The notes: generated by a model from the sequence alone, not told the origin. Shown: positions 38,298-46,150, counted from the first letter of the stretch. The stretch is 64,000 bases of DNA from Thermotomaculum hydrothermale (GCF_016592575.1 NZ_AP017470.1:682001-746000); one strand, 5' to 3'. Program-made: numbers and translations.

Positions 38298-39308
38298 TTA
38301 TTTAGTATTTTTGCCAGTTTCTATCTTTATTCCTTTTATAAAAATAGGACTACCTTTCTTTTTTAATTCTTTTAATTTCGGATTCTGCCTGAAAGCAATT
38401 TTGTAGTACTCGTCAGCACCCTTTTTGTCTCCTAATTTTTCGAGGCAAAGAGCCATGTTGTAGTAAGCTTCGCTTGCATTACCGTTTAATTTTGTTGCTT
38501 GCTCAAAGTAGTTAAAAGCTTCATTATAATCTTTCATTAAAAAATATAGGTTTCCTAAATCTATTGCTTTTGATGCATCTTTTTGTAATTCAAAAGATTC
38601 TTCCAATGCCCTTATAGCCCCACCGTAATTCTTTTCTCTAATAAGCATTTCAGCTAAATTGTCATATACAAAAGGACTTGATATTGAAAATGCAAGAGCA
38701 TCTCTAAACATTGAATATGCTTTTTCTTTATTACCATTTTCATATTCAGTTAACGCATTCATTGACATATTTATTGCCTGTTTTGTTGGTATTTCAATTT
38801 GCTTTGTGTATGTATCGTATAAAATTTTATGGATAATATTTCTTCTTGATGATTCAACCTTTCCTGCTTTGCTGAGGTAATTTCGTGCATTTGAAAGGTC
38901 TTTTAGCCCAATGTAAATAGCTGCTAACTGGAGATACACCTGTAAATCTTTTGGTTTTTGTTCCAACATTTCTATCTTTTTTTCAATTTTATTGATTCTA
39001 TTTTCAACATCATTAAGCCTATCTTTAAGTCTGGTATCTTCCGGTGTTAATTTTAACGCTCTCAATAATATACTTTTTTCTCTGTACAGATTGCCTAATT
39101 TGTCGTAGCCGTCAGCTACAAAAAACATTAAGTTGGTGTTTTTCCAGTCATTGCAGAGAGCCATAAAGGATTCTGAATAGTATAAAGGGTATTTTTGTTC
39201 AGACAAAAGGGTTTTAAGCCTTTCTGTTAATGCTTGTTCCTGGTGAATTGACCCTGCAAAAAGGTTTAAACTTAGTAAAATTGTTAATGCAAACACAATT
39301 TTTTTCAT
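38298..39308 (-). CDS. Secreted TPR repeat protein
   Basis: 336 residues with a signal peptide (1-18, LLSLNLFAGS). About eight 34-residue tetratricopeptide-type helical hairpins can be traced; the clearest are in the C-terminal half (FQLQKDASKAIDLGNLYF-type and NASEAYYNMALCLEKLGDKK). TPR proteins are scaffolds for protein interaction; the partner is unknown but may be one of the two neighbouring secreted proteins. GGAGGAAAT precedes the ATG. It starts 13 bases after the DUF1573 gene ends. Confidence 0.8.
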   Translation of the reverse strand: MKKIVFALTILLSLNLFAGSIHQEQALTERLKTLLSEQKYPLYYSESFMALCNDWKNTNLMFFVADGYDKLGNLYREKSILLRALKLTPEDTRLKDRLNDVENRINKIEKKIEMLEQKPKDLQVYLQLAAIYIGLKDLSNARNYLSKAGKVESSRRNIIHKILYDTYTKQIEIPTKQAINMSMNALTEYENGNKEKAYSMFRDALAFSISSPFVYDNLAEMLIREKNYGGAIRALEESFELQKDASKAIDLGNLYFLMKDYNEAFNYFEQATKLNGNASEAYYNMALCLEKLGDKKGADEYYKIAFRQNPKLKELKKKGSPIFIKGIKIETGKNTK

Positions 39309-39321
39309 ATTTCCTCCGTTT

Positions 39322-40275
39322 TTATTTAATTAGATGGAATACTACGTAAAGGTTGATATTAGATATTTTGGGATTATCAGTTTTGAGAGATAGTATTGAT
39401 TTCCCTGATGTTGCCCTAAAAATTTTATTTGGATTGAATATGACAGTAACTTTCCATTTTTTATCAGAGATCTTCTTAACTTCCTTTAATTTAGCAAAAG
39501 GGATATTTGATTTTTTAGTAATAATGTTGAATTTCTCGTTTGCTGTTATATAAACAGTTTTTTCATACATTTTTCCTTTTTTAACATTTAAAAAAAGAAG
39601 GTTGTCATTTGGGGTTACTGTATACTCTTTTATTTTTTTTATATTTAGAAAAAATCTTAAAGGCTCGTAGTTTCCGTTTAATTCTATCTTGATTATTTTT
39701 AAACCATATTTATCAATTTTTTGGGGATTTATTTTTAAAACAAATGCTCTGTTTCCAGTTAGTTCGTATGAAATTCCTTTAATTTTTGGAAGGTAGATTT
39801 TTTTGATTTTAATTTTTTCAGGATTACTGAAGCTTTTCACTTCAACCAATTGTTCAACATAATCGTCCCTTGTGCTGATTTTGATTCTTTCAGGTTCAAG
39901 GTAAATGCCTTTTTGCACATTTGCAATAATCCTTAGTGTATAGCTTTCTTTTGTAGAGGTGTCAATAAACACTAATTTTTCTATGTGGCCGTGGAAATAC
40001 TCACTGTTAAAATGGACAATAAATTTTGTGGTTTCCCCGGGAAGTAAAGTCTTTTTTTCAGGCCTTGCCATTGTGCACCCGCAGGTTGTTTTTATATTTG
40101 TAAACGTTACAGGTTTATTTGATATGTTTTTTACTGTTATAATCCATTCAAATTTCTTAAATTGCTCTATTGTCCCTAAATCTTTTATGGTTTCGCTAAA
40201 CTTTAAAGAGTTAGCAGCAATAGAGTTTTGAGAAAATATAATTACTAAAATTAGAAAGCCAAGTATTTTTTTCAT
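39322..40275 (-). CDS. Secreted DUF1573 domain protein
   Basis: 317 residues with a signal peptide (1-20). Residues about 24-122 form an immunoglobulin-like DUF1573 (ASPM/Hydin-related) domain: IKDLGTIEQFKKFEWIITVK, the diagnostic TTCGCTMARPEK and LLPGETTKFIVHFNSE. The remaining 190 residues seem to hold two further beta-sandwich modules. The family is extracytoplasmic and its role is unknown; the Cys pair in CGC may form a disulphide or bind a cofactor. GGAGGGATT precedes the ATG. It heads the three-gene unit and is divergent from the antiporter gene. Confidence 0.82.
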   Translation of the reverse strand: MKKILGFLILVIIFSQNSIAANSLKFSETIKDLGTIEQFKKFEWIITVKNISNKPVTFTNIKTTCGCTMARPEKKTLLPGETTKFIVHFNSEYFHGHIEKLVFIDTSTKESYTLRIIANVQKGIYLEPERIKISTRDDYVEQLVEVKSFSNPEKIKIKKIYLPKIKGISYELTGNRAFVLKINPQKIDKYGLKIIKIELNGNYEPLRFFLNIKKIKEYTVTPNDNLLFLNVKKGKMYEKTVYITANEKFNIITKKSNIPFAKLKEVKKISDKKWKVTVIFNPNKIFRATSGKSILSLKTDNPKISNINLYVVFHLIK

Positions 40276-40424
40276 AATCCCTCCGTTTAATTGTTCTTTT
40301 CCATAGACGTATAAAACCGCCTTTTATTATATGTCAAAATAAGTTTTTGTAAAAAAGTTTAAGTTTACAGACAGGATAATTTTTTTTAAGATTAAAACTA
40401 TAAAAAATTTTGGGGTGGGGTGGT

Positions 40425-42017
40425 ATGAGAAAAATTGTAATAGCGATTATTTTAGGGACTTTCCTTTTGGTAGGAAATGGATTTGCTCAGAGCGTTAATG
40501 CAACAAAAAAGGTTGAGGCCAATCAACCTAATATTGAACAGTCAGTTTCTGTAAATGAGGAACAAAACATTAATTCAACCAATGATTTAAAGAAGAAAAG
40601 CGATACAAACAATATTAAAAAAGAAAAAAGCAAGCAAGAGGATGTAAGTGAGAACGAAGAGGGAGAAGAGACTGAATACATACTTGGCAAGGAATTACCA
40701 TTGTGGTCTATAATTCCTTTTATAGGGATACTACTTTCCATTGCTTTGTTCCCTCTAATTTTCCCTAAATTCTGGCATCATCATTTCGGTAAAGTTGCTG
40801 CCTTCTGGGCGCTTGTTTTTGCTCTGCCTTTTCTCTTTGTCTATAAAGGAGTTGCATTTCACGAGATTTTACACATTTATCTTATTGACTACATCCCGTT
40901 TATTATTCTTCTCTGGTCATTATTCACTGTTGCAGGCGGCATTCTTGTTAAAGGGAGCTTAGAAGGTACCCCTGAAATGAACCTGATGATGTTGTTGATT
41001 GGAGCCTTTATGGCTTCATGGATAGGGACAACCGGTGCTGCAATGGTGCTTATAAGGCCTGTTTTAAGGGCTAATAGAGATAGAAAATATAAAACCCATA
41101 TTGTTGTCTTCTTTATTTTTCTTGTAGCAAATATTGGCGGTTCATTAACACCATTAGGAGATCCTCCTTTGTTTTTAGGATTTTTACACGGTGTTCCATT
41201 TTTCTGGACTTTTCATATTTTTTCTGAAATGGCAACAACCGCAGGCATTCTTCTTGTAATTTTATACATTATGGATAGATACTATTATGCGAAGGAAGAC
41301 CCGGCTGTAAGAATTAAGCAGGGTAAAATGAATATTAAGATTTTAGGGGCTCACAATTTTATTTTCCTTTTAGGGATAATTGGAGGAGTGTTGCTTAGCG
41401 GGTTTTGGCATGCTGGCGATTTTACAATTTTAGGGGTTAAGCTACACATTCAAAACGAGGTAAGGGATTTAATTCTCATTATTATGGGATTGCTTTCCCT
41501 TTACACCACAAAAAAAGAAATTAGAGAAGAAAACGAGTTCTCATGGTTTCCTATTCAGGAAGTTGCATACCTTTTTGCTGGAATCTTTATGACAATTATA
41601 CCTGCTCTCTCAATTTTAAAAGCAGGCACAGACGGTGCCCTTGCCTTTCTTATAAATTCTGTAAAAGAGCCAGCCCATTACTTCTGGGTAACAGGAACTC
41701 TCTCATCATTCCTTGATAATGCACCAACCTATCTTACATTTTTAAATACAGCATTAGGGCAGTTTTTCCCCGGTGTACCTGAAAAAATTGCGATTCACAA
41801 CCTTATTGCACACCAGAATCTCTACCTTAAGGCTATTTCTTCCGGTGCAGTTTTTATGGGTGCAAATACTTATATAGGAAATGCACCAAACTTTATGGTT
41901 AAATCAATTGCTGAAGAAAATGGAATTGATATGCCAAGTTTCTTTGGATACATCTTCAAGTACTCTCTTATTTTTCTCATTCCAACCTTTATTCTTGTAA
42001 CCTTTATTTTCTTTTAA
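40425..42017 (+). CDS. Sodium:proton antiporter-like membrane protein (CitMHS_2/NhaD-like)
   Basis: About 530 residues. It starts with a signal-peptide-like helix (MRKIVIAIILGTFLLVGNGF then AQS) and a 65-residue hydrophilic linker rich in Asn, Lys, Glu and Ser, followed by about 12 membrane helices. IGTTGAAMVLIRPVLRANRD, NIGGSLTPLGDPPLFLGFL and SSFLDNAPTYLTFLNTALG are hallmarks of the ion-transporter superfamily, in the group usually called sodium:proton antiporter. The cleavable leader plus linker is unusual for an ion transporter. GGGGTGGGGTGG lies before the ATG at 40425; TTG 40410 is less likely. A shared terminator follows. Confidence 0.85.
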   Translation: MRKIVIAIILGTFLLVGNGFAQSVNATKKVEANQPNIEQSVSVNEEQNINSTNDLKKKSDTNNIKKEKSKQEDVSENEEGEETEYILGKELPLWSIIPFIGILLSIALFPLIFPKFWHHHFGKVAAFWALVFALPFLFVYKGVAFHEILHIYLIDYIPFIILLWSLFTVAGGILVKGSLEGTPEMNLMMLLIGAFMASWIGTTGAAMVLIRPVLRANRDRKYKTHIVVFFIFLVANIGGSLTPLGDPPLFLGFLHGVPFFWTFHIFSEMATTAGILLVILYIMDRYYYAKEDPAVRIKQGKMNIKILGAHNFIFLLGIIGGVLLSGFWHAGDFTILGVKLHIQNEVRDLILIIMGLLSLYTTKKEIREENEFSWFPIQEVAYLFAGIFMTIIPALSILKAGTDGALAFLINSVKEPAHYFWVTGTLSSFLDNAPTYLTFLNTALGQFFPGVPEKIAIHNLIAHQNLYLKAISSGAVFMGANTYIGNAPNFMVKSIAEENGIDMPSFFGYIFKYSLIFLIPTFILVTFIFF

Positions 42018-42043
42018 AATCTGAAAAAGTTGAAAAAAATTAT

Positions 42044-42070
42044 AAAGCCCCGAATTTTTCGGGGCTTTTA
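42044..42070. terminator. Bidirectional terminator between antiporter gene and mutL
   Basis: Eleven-bp stem AAAGCCCCGAA/TTCGGGGCTTT (42044-42054 and 42058-42068) with a three-base loop and T-rich flanks in both directions. It sits 27 bases after the plus-strand stop, and the mutL stop codon (42068-42070) overlaps its edge, so it can end transcription from both convergent genes. Confidence 0.88.
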
Positions 42071-43801
42071 TTTTCTCTTGAATAGTTTTTCAATATCGTC
42101 AAGGGTTAGTCTTATAAGGATTGGCCTTCCGTGAGGGCAATAGTATGGGTTTTCGCACTCAAACAGTTGGGTTAATAAAGAATCAATTTCCGCAAAAGTT
42201 AAAGGAGTGTTTGCTTTTATTGCATTTTTACATCCTATTGTTGCTGCAATGTCTTTAAATAACTCTTTTCTGTCTCTTTCCTTTTCTTCAATAATCAAAC
42301 CTAACAATTCAAGAAATGAAGGTTCAATGTCTCTTTGTTTTAAAAATATAGGGTAAGCGGTTATTTTAACTGATGAATTGTCAATAAATTCAAATTTAAA
42401 ACCGCTTTTTTCAATTAAATCCCTGTTTTTTTCAAGCAATTCTTTATTTTCATTGCCTGTATTAACTGAAACAGGAATTAAAAGAGGTTGCATCTCTATT
42501 TTATTGTTATTTATCATTTTAAGTGCCTTTTCATATAGTATCCTTTCATGAACAACATGCTGGTCAATAATATAAAGGGAGTTATCTTTTTCTGCAATTA
42601 TATACGATGCCTGAAACTGTCCTAAAACTCTAAATCCATGGGATTTTTTTTCAAAAGGTAGAAAATTATTTTTTTCAATATGTTCCATATAATTTTGAGT
42701 TTCTGTTTTGTATTCTATCCCTGATTCTTGCAAGTTATATCTATTTTCTTCCTCAAAAGAGTATTTATCTTTTGTAAAAAACCTTAATGAGTCTTCGGTA
42801 ACTGTAATTTTTGAAGGTTTTTCCCTGTTTTCAAGGGCTTTTATGCAGGCTTCTTTTATTGTTGAATAGACTTCGTTTTGATTTCTAAACCTTACTTCAA
42901 GCTTTGATGGATGAACATTGACATCAACAAGTTCGGGCAATATTTGAAGTTTTATAACACCTTGAGGGTAACCTTCAAAAAAGGAAGTAACACTTTTAAA
43001 TGCATTGTAAACACTCTGGCTTATAGTTTTGTCCCTTACAAACCTGCCGTTCAGCAAAAAGTATTGTTTTATAGGGGATTTTAGTGCTTTTTCAGGGGGA
43101 AGCAAAAAAACTTCAACTTTCAGGTGTGGATAATCTATTTTAAAAGATAAAAAATCACTCCCTAAAATTTTTTTTATCCTTGTTTCAAGGTTTTCAAAGG
43201 ATGAAAAAGACAGTAAATTTTTGCCGTCATTTGATAGATAAAATGCAGTATGGGGATTTGCAAGTACATAGGAATTTACAAGCCTTACAATCCTTGAAAG
43301 CTCTGTTTCGTCAGATTTTAGAAACTTTTTTCTTGCAGGGGTATTGAAAAAAAGGCTTGAGACTGTTATTTCAGTGCCTGAAGGCAAAGCTGCTTTTTCA
43401 ACTTTTTTTAGAATCCCTCCTTCAATTCTTATAATTGTTCCCTCATTTTCATTCGTTTTAGCAGTTTTTAAAATTACCTTTGAAACGCTTGCTATAGATG
43501 GTAAGGCTTCTCCCCTGAATCCAAGTGTGCATATATTCTCTATGTCTTTCACATCTTCAATCTTACTTGTGGCATGCCTTTCAAACGCAAGTAATGCGTC
43601 GTCATAAGACATACCAATCCCATTATCTATAACCTTGATTTCCCTTTTTCCGCTTTTTTTCAGGAATACCTTAATTGTGTCAGCTTTTGCGTCAATAGAG
43701 TTTTCAATTAACTCTTTTACAACAGATTCAGGCCTCTCAACAACTTCACCTGCTGCAATTTTATTAACCACTCTATCGGGAAGAATTTTTATATTTGCCA
43801 T
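42068..43801 (-). CDS. mutL: DNA mismatch repair protein MutL (endonuclease type)
   Basis: 577 residues. GHKL ATPase domain: NKIAAGEVVERPESVVKELI (about 13-32), DNGIGM, and GFRGEALPSIASV. Transducer domain with NGRFVRDKTI and NVHPSKLEVRFRN. C-terminal endonuclease domain near residue 411 with DQHVVHERILYE, the metal-binding DQHA(x)2E(x)4E motif with Ala replaced by Val, and CPHGRP near 555. This is the nicking MutL of bacteria without MutH. MutL links MutS to strand removal. It is transcribed alone, divergent from the DHH phosphoesterase gene 57 bases away. Confidence 0.96.
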   Translation of the reverse strand: MANIKILPDRVVNKIAAGEVVERPESVVKELIENSIDAKADTIKVFLKKSGKREIKVIDNGIGMSYDDALLAFERHATSKIEDVKDIENICTLGFRGEALPSIASVSKVILKTAKTNENEGTIIRIEGGILKKVEKAALPSGTEITVSSLFFNTPARKKFLKSDETELSRIVRLVNSYVLANPHTAFYLSNDGKNLLSFSSFENLETRIKKILGSDFLSFKIDYPHLKVEVFLLPPEKALKSPIKQYFLLNGRFVRDKTISQSVYNAFKSVTSFFEGYPQGVIKLQILPELVDVNVHPSKLEVRFRNQNEVYSTIKEACIKALENREKPSKITVTEDSLRFFTKDKYSFEEENRYNLQESGIEYKTETQNYMEHIEKNNFLPFEKKSHGFRVLGQFQASYIIAEKDNSLYIIDQHVVHERILYEKALKMINNNKIEMQPLLIPVSVNTGNENKELLEKNRDLIEKSGFKFEFIDNSSVKITAYPIFLKQRDIEPSFLELLGLIIEEKERDRKELFKDIAATIGCKNAIKANTPLTFAEIDSLLTQLFECENPYYCPHGRPILIRLTLDDIEKLFKRK

Positions 43802-43858
43802 TTTTACCTCAAAATAATTATAACTTGTTTTGAGTTTTCAGTCTGATAAAATTTTTGT

Positions 43859-44869
43859 ATGAGTTTGAAAGACGAGTTAACAAGTGTTATTGAAAAAGTT
43901 AAAGATAAAAAAAAGAAAATATGCATTTTAACCCACACAAACCCTGACCCTGATGCAATAGCAAGCGCTTATGGGCTCTGGTATTTTTTTAAAGAAACTG
44001 CAGGTATAGAAGCAACCATTTATTACGATGGAATAATAGGAAGGATTAACAACCGCATAATGGTTGATTTGCTTGATATCCCAATAAAAAAGGCGAGAAA
44101 AGATTATCTAAAAAAATTTGATTACTTTTGCCTTGTTGACACTCAACCGGGAAAGAAAAACAATTGCTTGCCGACATATAAAAAAGTGCTTATAGTCATT
44201 GACCATCATTTTGAAGAGGGTGCAGAAAATAAAGGGGATTTGATTGATATAAGGGAGAATGTTGGAAGCACTGCTGCAATTGTCTGCCAATACCTTGAAG
44301 AATTTGAAATAGAAGTGCCTGAAAATCTTGCCACTGCACTTTTTTACGGGATTAAAACAGATACTGACGGATTGTTGAGGGATTATTCTTCCCTTGACGA
44401 AAAATATTACAAAAAATTGTTTTTAAATGTTGATTACAAAAAACTTCACAAAATTGAATACCCTGAACTTCCAAAAGAGTATTTCTTTGATTTTGCTGAT
44501 GCAATAACTTCTGCAAGAATTTTTAAAGATATATTGATTGCAGACCTTGGTGAAGCCTTTGTTCCCGATATGACAGGGGAAATGGCTGATTACTTTTTGA
44601 GAATGGAGGGGGTATCCCTTGTCCTTGTTTATGGAGTTTTTAAAGACATGCTTTATTTTTCAATAAGAACAAAGAAGAGAGGGAAAACTTTAGGGAAAGT
44701 TTCCTATGAATTAGCAGAGGGAATAGGAAGTGGCGGTGGACACAATAAAACAGGCGGTGGAGTTGTGCAACATCCTGAAAAAAACAAAGATATTTTTCTT
44801 GATAGGTTTTATAAAAAGTTTTCAATAGAAAAGGAAAAATTAACAACTTTCTATACAGGAATGAAATAA
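43859..44869 (+). CDS. DHH/DHHA1 phosphoesterase (NrnA-like nanoRNase/pAp phosphatase)
   Basis: 336 residues. Motif I HTNPDPDAIASA (about 26-37) supplies the metal-binding His/Asp set, LVDTQPG (about 93-99) is motif II and VIDHHF (about 115-120) is the DHH motif. The C-terminal DHHA1 domain ends with GSGGGHNKTGGG. Such enzymes degrade 2-5 nt RNAs or pAp, or in relatives c-di-AMP products; the exact substrate cannot be told. ATG start with no strong ribosome site (the leader may be very short). A 260-base gene-free stretch follows, AT-rich, holding only the promoter candidate before comEA. Confidence 0.85.
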   Translation: MSLKDELTSVIEKVKDKKKKICILTHTNPDPDAIASAYGLWYFFKETAGIEATIYYDGIIGRINNRIMVDLLDIPIKKARKDYLKKFDYFCLVDTQPGKKNNCLPTYKKVLIVIDHHFEEGAENKGDLIDIRENVGSTAAIVCQYLEEFEIEVPENLATALFYGIKTDTDGLLRDYSSLDEKYYKKLFLNVDYKKLHKIEYPELPKEYFFDFADAITSARIFKDILIADLGEAFVPDMTGEMADYFLRMEGVSLVLVYGVFKDMLYFSIRTKKRGKTLGKVSYELAEGIGSGGGHNKTGGGVVQHPEKNKDIFLDRFYKKFSIEKEKLTTFYTGMK

Positions 44870-45077
44870 TCGGAAGTATCAAGTTTTTTTATATTATTCA
44901 TCAATTTTTCCCTTAAATATGAAAACATTACACTAATTTTTTCAATTAAACTTTGTTTAACCCAGTTTTCCTCTTTTTCGTAAAAAATATTTTGCAGTGT
45001 AAAGATAATTTTACCTTTAAAAATACCTTATAGTTTTTTTATTCCATAATTTTCAACAAAATACAAAATTAAAAATC

Positions 45078-45093
45078 TGGCATTTTAATTGCT
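45078..45093 (+). promoter_or_regulatory. Sigma-54-type promoter candidate for the ComEA-like gene
   Basis: TGGCAT-N5-TTGCT (GG at 45079-45080, GC at 45091-45092, exactly ten bases between) differs from the TGGCAC-N5-TTGCW consensus by one base. Transcription would start about 12 bases later, roughly 25 bases before the ComEA-like ATG at 45130. No sigma factor or activator gene is visible in the window. Confidence 0.5.
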
Positions 45094-45129
45094 TTATAAA
45101 TAAGCGAATACTTTTTCAGGGAGGTTCAA

Positions 45130-45435
45130 ATGAAATACTTATCAATCTTAATCCTGATAATTACTTTGGGCTTTGGGTTCAATATGCCTGCTATGGCAAA
45201 TTCAGGAAAGGCAACAAACAGGGTAAAAACCGTAAACAAGGTTGAAAAGATTAACATCAACACTGCCTCTGTTGACCAGTTGATAAAACTTAAAGGCATT
45301 GGGCCTAAAAAGGCAAAGGCAATTGTTGAGTTTAGGAAGAAAAATGGAAAATTCAAGAAACTTGAAGACTTAATGTTAGTAAAGGGAATTGGTAAAAAAA
45401 CATTTGAAAAAATAAAACCATTCTTAACTCTTTAA
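45130..45435 (+). CDS. ComEA-like exported helix-hairpin-helix protein
   Basis: 101 residues: a signal peptide or anchor (1-24, ending PAMANSG), a short basic linker, and two HhH motifs (ININTASVDQLIKLKGIGPK and EDLMLVKGIGKKTFEKIKPF). This layout matches short ComEA proteins, which bind incoming DNA outside the inner membrane during natural transformation; other exported HhH proteins are possible. GGGAGG lies six bases before the ATG. It is a single-gene unit with a sigma-54-like promoter upstream and two tandem hairpins downstream. Confidence 0.85.
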   Translation: MKYLSILILIITLGFGFNMPAMANSGKATNRVKTVNKVEKININTASVDQLIKLKGIGPKKAKAIVEFRKKNGKFKKLEDLMLVKGIGKKTFEKIKPFLTL

Positions 45436-45471
45436 TAACTAAAAACAAAAGGATTTCGCCAGCTTTCCCCT

Positions 45472-45510
45472 GTCCCCTTTTTCCCTTCCCCTTTCCCTGA
45501 AAAAGGGGAC
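45472..45510 (+). terminator. Long hairpin after comEA-like gene
   Basis: Perfect 12-bp stem GTCCCCTTTTTC/GAAAAAGGGGAC with a pyrimidine-rich 15-base loop, 36 bases after the stop. It has no T-run directly after it, so it may be an RNA-protecting or regulatory hairpin rather than a terminator by itself. Confidence 0.5.
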
Positions 45511-45518
45511 GAAAATAA

Positions 45519-45552
45519 AAGCCCCGAAATCTCGGGGCTTGATTTTGTTTTT
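45519..45552 (+). terminator. Intrinsic terminator after comEA-like gene
   Basis: Stem AAGCCCCGA/TCGGGGCTT (45519-45527 and 45532-45540), four-base loop, then a T-rich tract GATTTTGTTTTTT. The arms nearly match the terminator after the antiporter gene. Confidence 0.85.
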
Positions 45553-45660
45553 TATAAAATTATTAACTTTAGTGATTCAAGTAACCTTTTTAAAACCAAC
45601 AAAAATTAGATGGTACAATAGGTTGGCTTTACCGACAAATGCAATTTATTTGGATAGAGT

Positions 45661-45741
45661 TTTTGTGTCATTGGTTGACAAGTTGTTTAAATCAAATTAA
45701 ACTATTTTTTGCGTGTGCCCATAGCTCAACTGGATAGAGCA
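45661..45741 (+). repeat. Direct repeat, copy 1 (tRNA promoter plus tRNA 5' part)
   Basis: 81 bases nearly identical to 45875-45955 (one clear mismatch, AAATC against AATTC). It covers a TTGACA/TAAACT promoter and the tRNA-Arg 5' end up to the anticodon stem. Offset between copies is 214 bases. Confidence 0.9.
45675..45703 (+). promoter_or_regulatory. Promoter of truncated tRNA copy 1
   Basis: TTGACA at 45675-45680, 17-base spacer, TAAACT at 45698-45703. The tRNA-like 5' end begins 12 bases later, as for a real tRNA promoter. Confidence 0.7.
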
Positions 45742-45779
45742 CCCCGATACAATCGGGGAGGTTGGGGGTTCAAGTCCCT
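45715..45779 (+). pseudogene. tRNA-Arg-like copy lacking the 3' acceptor strand
   Basis: Begins GTGCCCATAGCTC exactly like the intact tRNA-Arg at 45929, but its anticodon arm is CCCCG/CGGGG with loop ATACAAT (would-be anticodon ACA). After the T arm the sequence becomes TTACAAATTGC, so the TGGGCAC acceptor strand, discriminator and CCA are missing. It cannot form a normal acceptor stem. A good promoter precedes it, so it may be transcribed. See the reciprocal copy at 46051. Confidence 0.8.
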
Positions 45780-45874
45780 TACAAATTGCATTTCTGAGAT
45801 TTTTTTTCAGCGATAAAAATTATAAGAAATAAGAGGTGAGTTTAAAATATAATTGCAATCTATTTGTTTAAAGA

Positions 45875-45955
45875 TTTTGTGTCATTGGTTGACAAGTTGT
45901 TTAATTCAAATTAAACTATTTTTTGCGTGTGCCCATAGCTCAACTGGATAGAGCA
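45875..45955 (+). repeat. Direct repeat, copy 2 (promoter plus tRNA-Arg 5' part)
   Basis: Partner of 45661-45741. In this copy the repeat leads into the intact tRNA-Arg gene. The duplication seems recent because promoter spacers are almost unchanged. Confidence 0.9.
45889..45917 (+). promoter_or_regulatory. Promoter of tRNA-Arg(ACG)
   Basis: TTGACA at 45889-45894, 17-base spacer, TAAACT at 45912-45917, with the tRNA 5' end 12 bases later. Confidence 0.75.
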
Positions 45956-46005
45956 TCTGGCTACGAACCAGAAGGTTGGGGGTTCAAGTCCCTCTGGGCA
46001 CACCA
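45929..46005 (+). tRNA. tRNA-Arg (anticodon ACG)
   Basis: 77-base intact cloverleaf: acceptor GTGCCCA/TGGGCAC, D arm GCTCAACTGGATAGAGC, anticodon stem TCTGG/CCAGA with loop CTACGAA (ACG, A34 normally deaminated to inosine by TadA), T arm with GGTTCAAGTCC, discriminator A and encoded CCA. It lies between two truncated relatives and has its own promoter. Confidence 0.95.
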
Positions 46006-46050
46006 TTTGTTTGGTAAGAGGCATTTAGTTCTTTGAAGGTATGAAGTAAA

Positions 46051-46119
46051 AGCTCAACTGGATAGAGCACCCCGATACAATCGGGGAGGTTGGGGGTTCA
46101 AGTCCCTCTGGGCACACCA
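46051..46119 (+). pseudogene. tRNA-Arg-like copy lacking the 5' acceptor strand
   Basis: Starts inside the D arm (AGCTCAACTGG) with no GTGCCCA before it, then is identical for 57 bases to 45723-45779, including the ACA-type anticodon arm. Unlike that copy, its 3' end is complete: TGGGCAC, A and CCA, as in tRNA-Arg. No promoter is seen upstream. Copies 1 and 3 are therefore reciprocal halves of one lost or split tRNA gene. Confidence 0.8.
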
Positions 46120-46150
46120 TTTAAAAAGTTCTTTATATATTAACCATATC

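Noticed and set aside
44870-45070. Small gene between the DHH phosphoesterase and ComEA-like genes
   Set aside because: Frames on both strands are short, lack ribosome sites, and the sequence is low-complexity AT-rich.
45715-45779. Functional tRNA-Cys(ACA)
   Set aside because: The body is that of tRNA-Arg, the 3' acceptor strand is missing, and A34 in ACA is not a normal bacterial anticodon.
45779-46050. Mobile element inserted into a tRNA gene
   Set aside because: The 57-bp flanking duplication resembles attachment-site duplication, but the 271 bases inside carry no integrase or other mobility gene, only a second tRNA and promoter; kept as a finding without calling an element.
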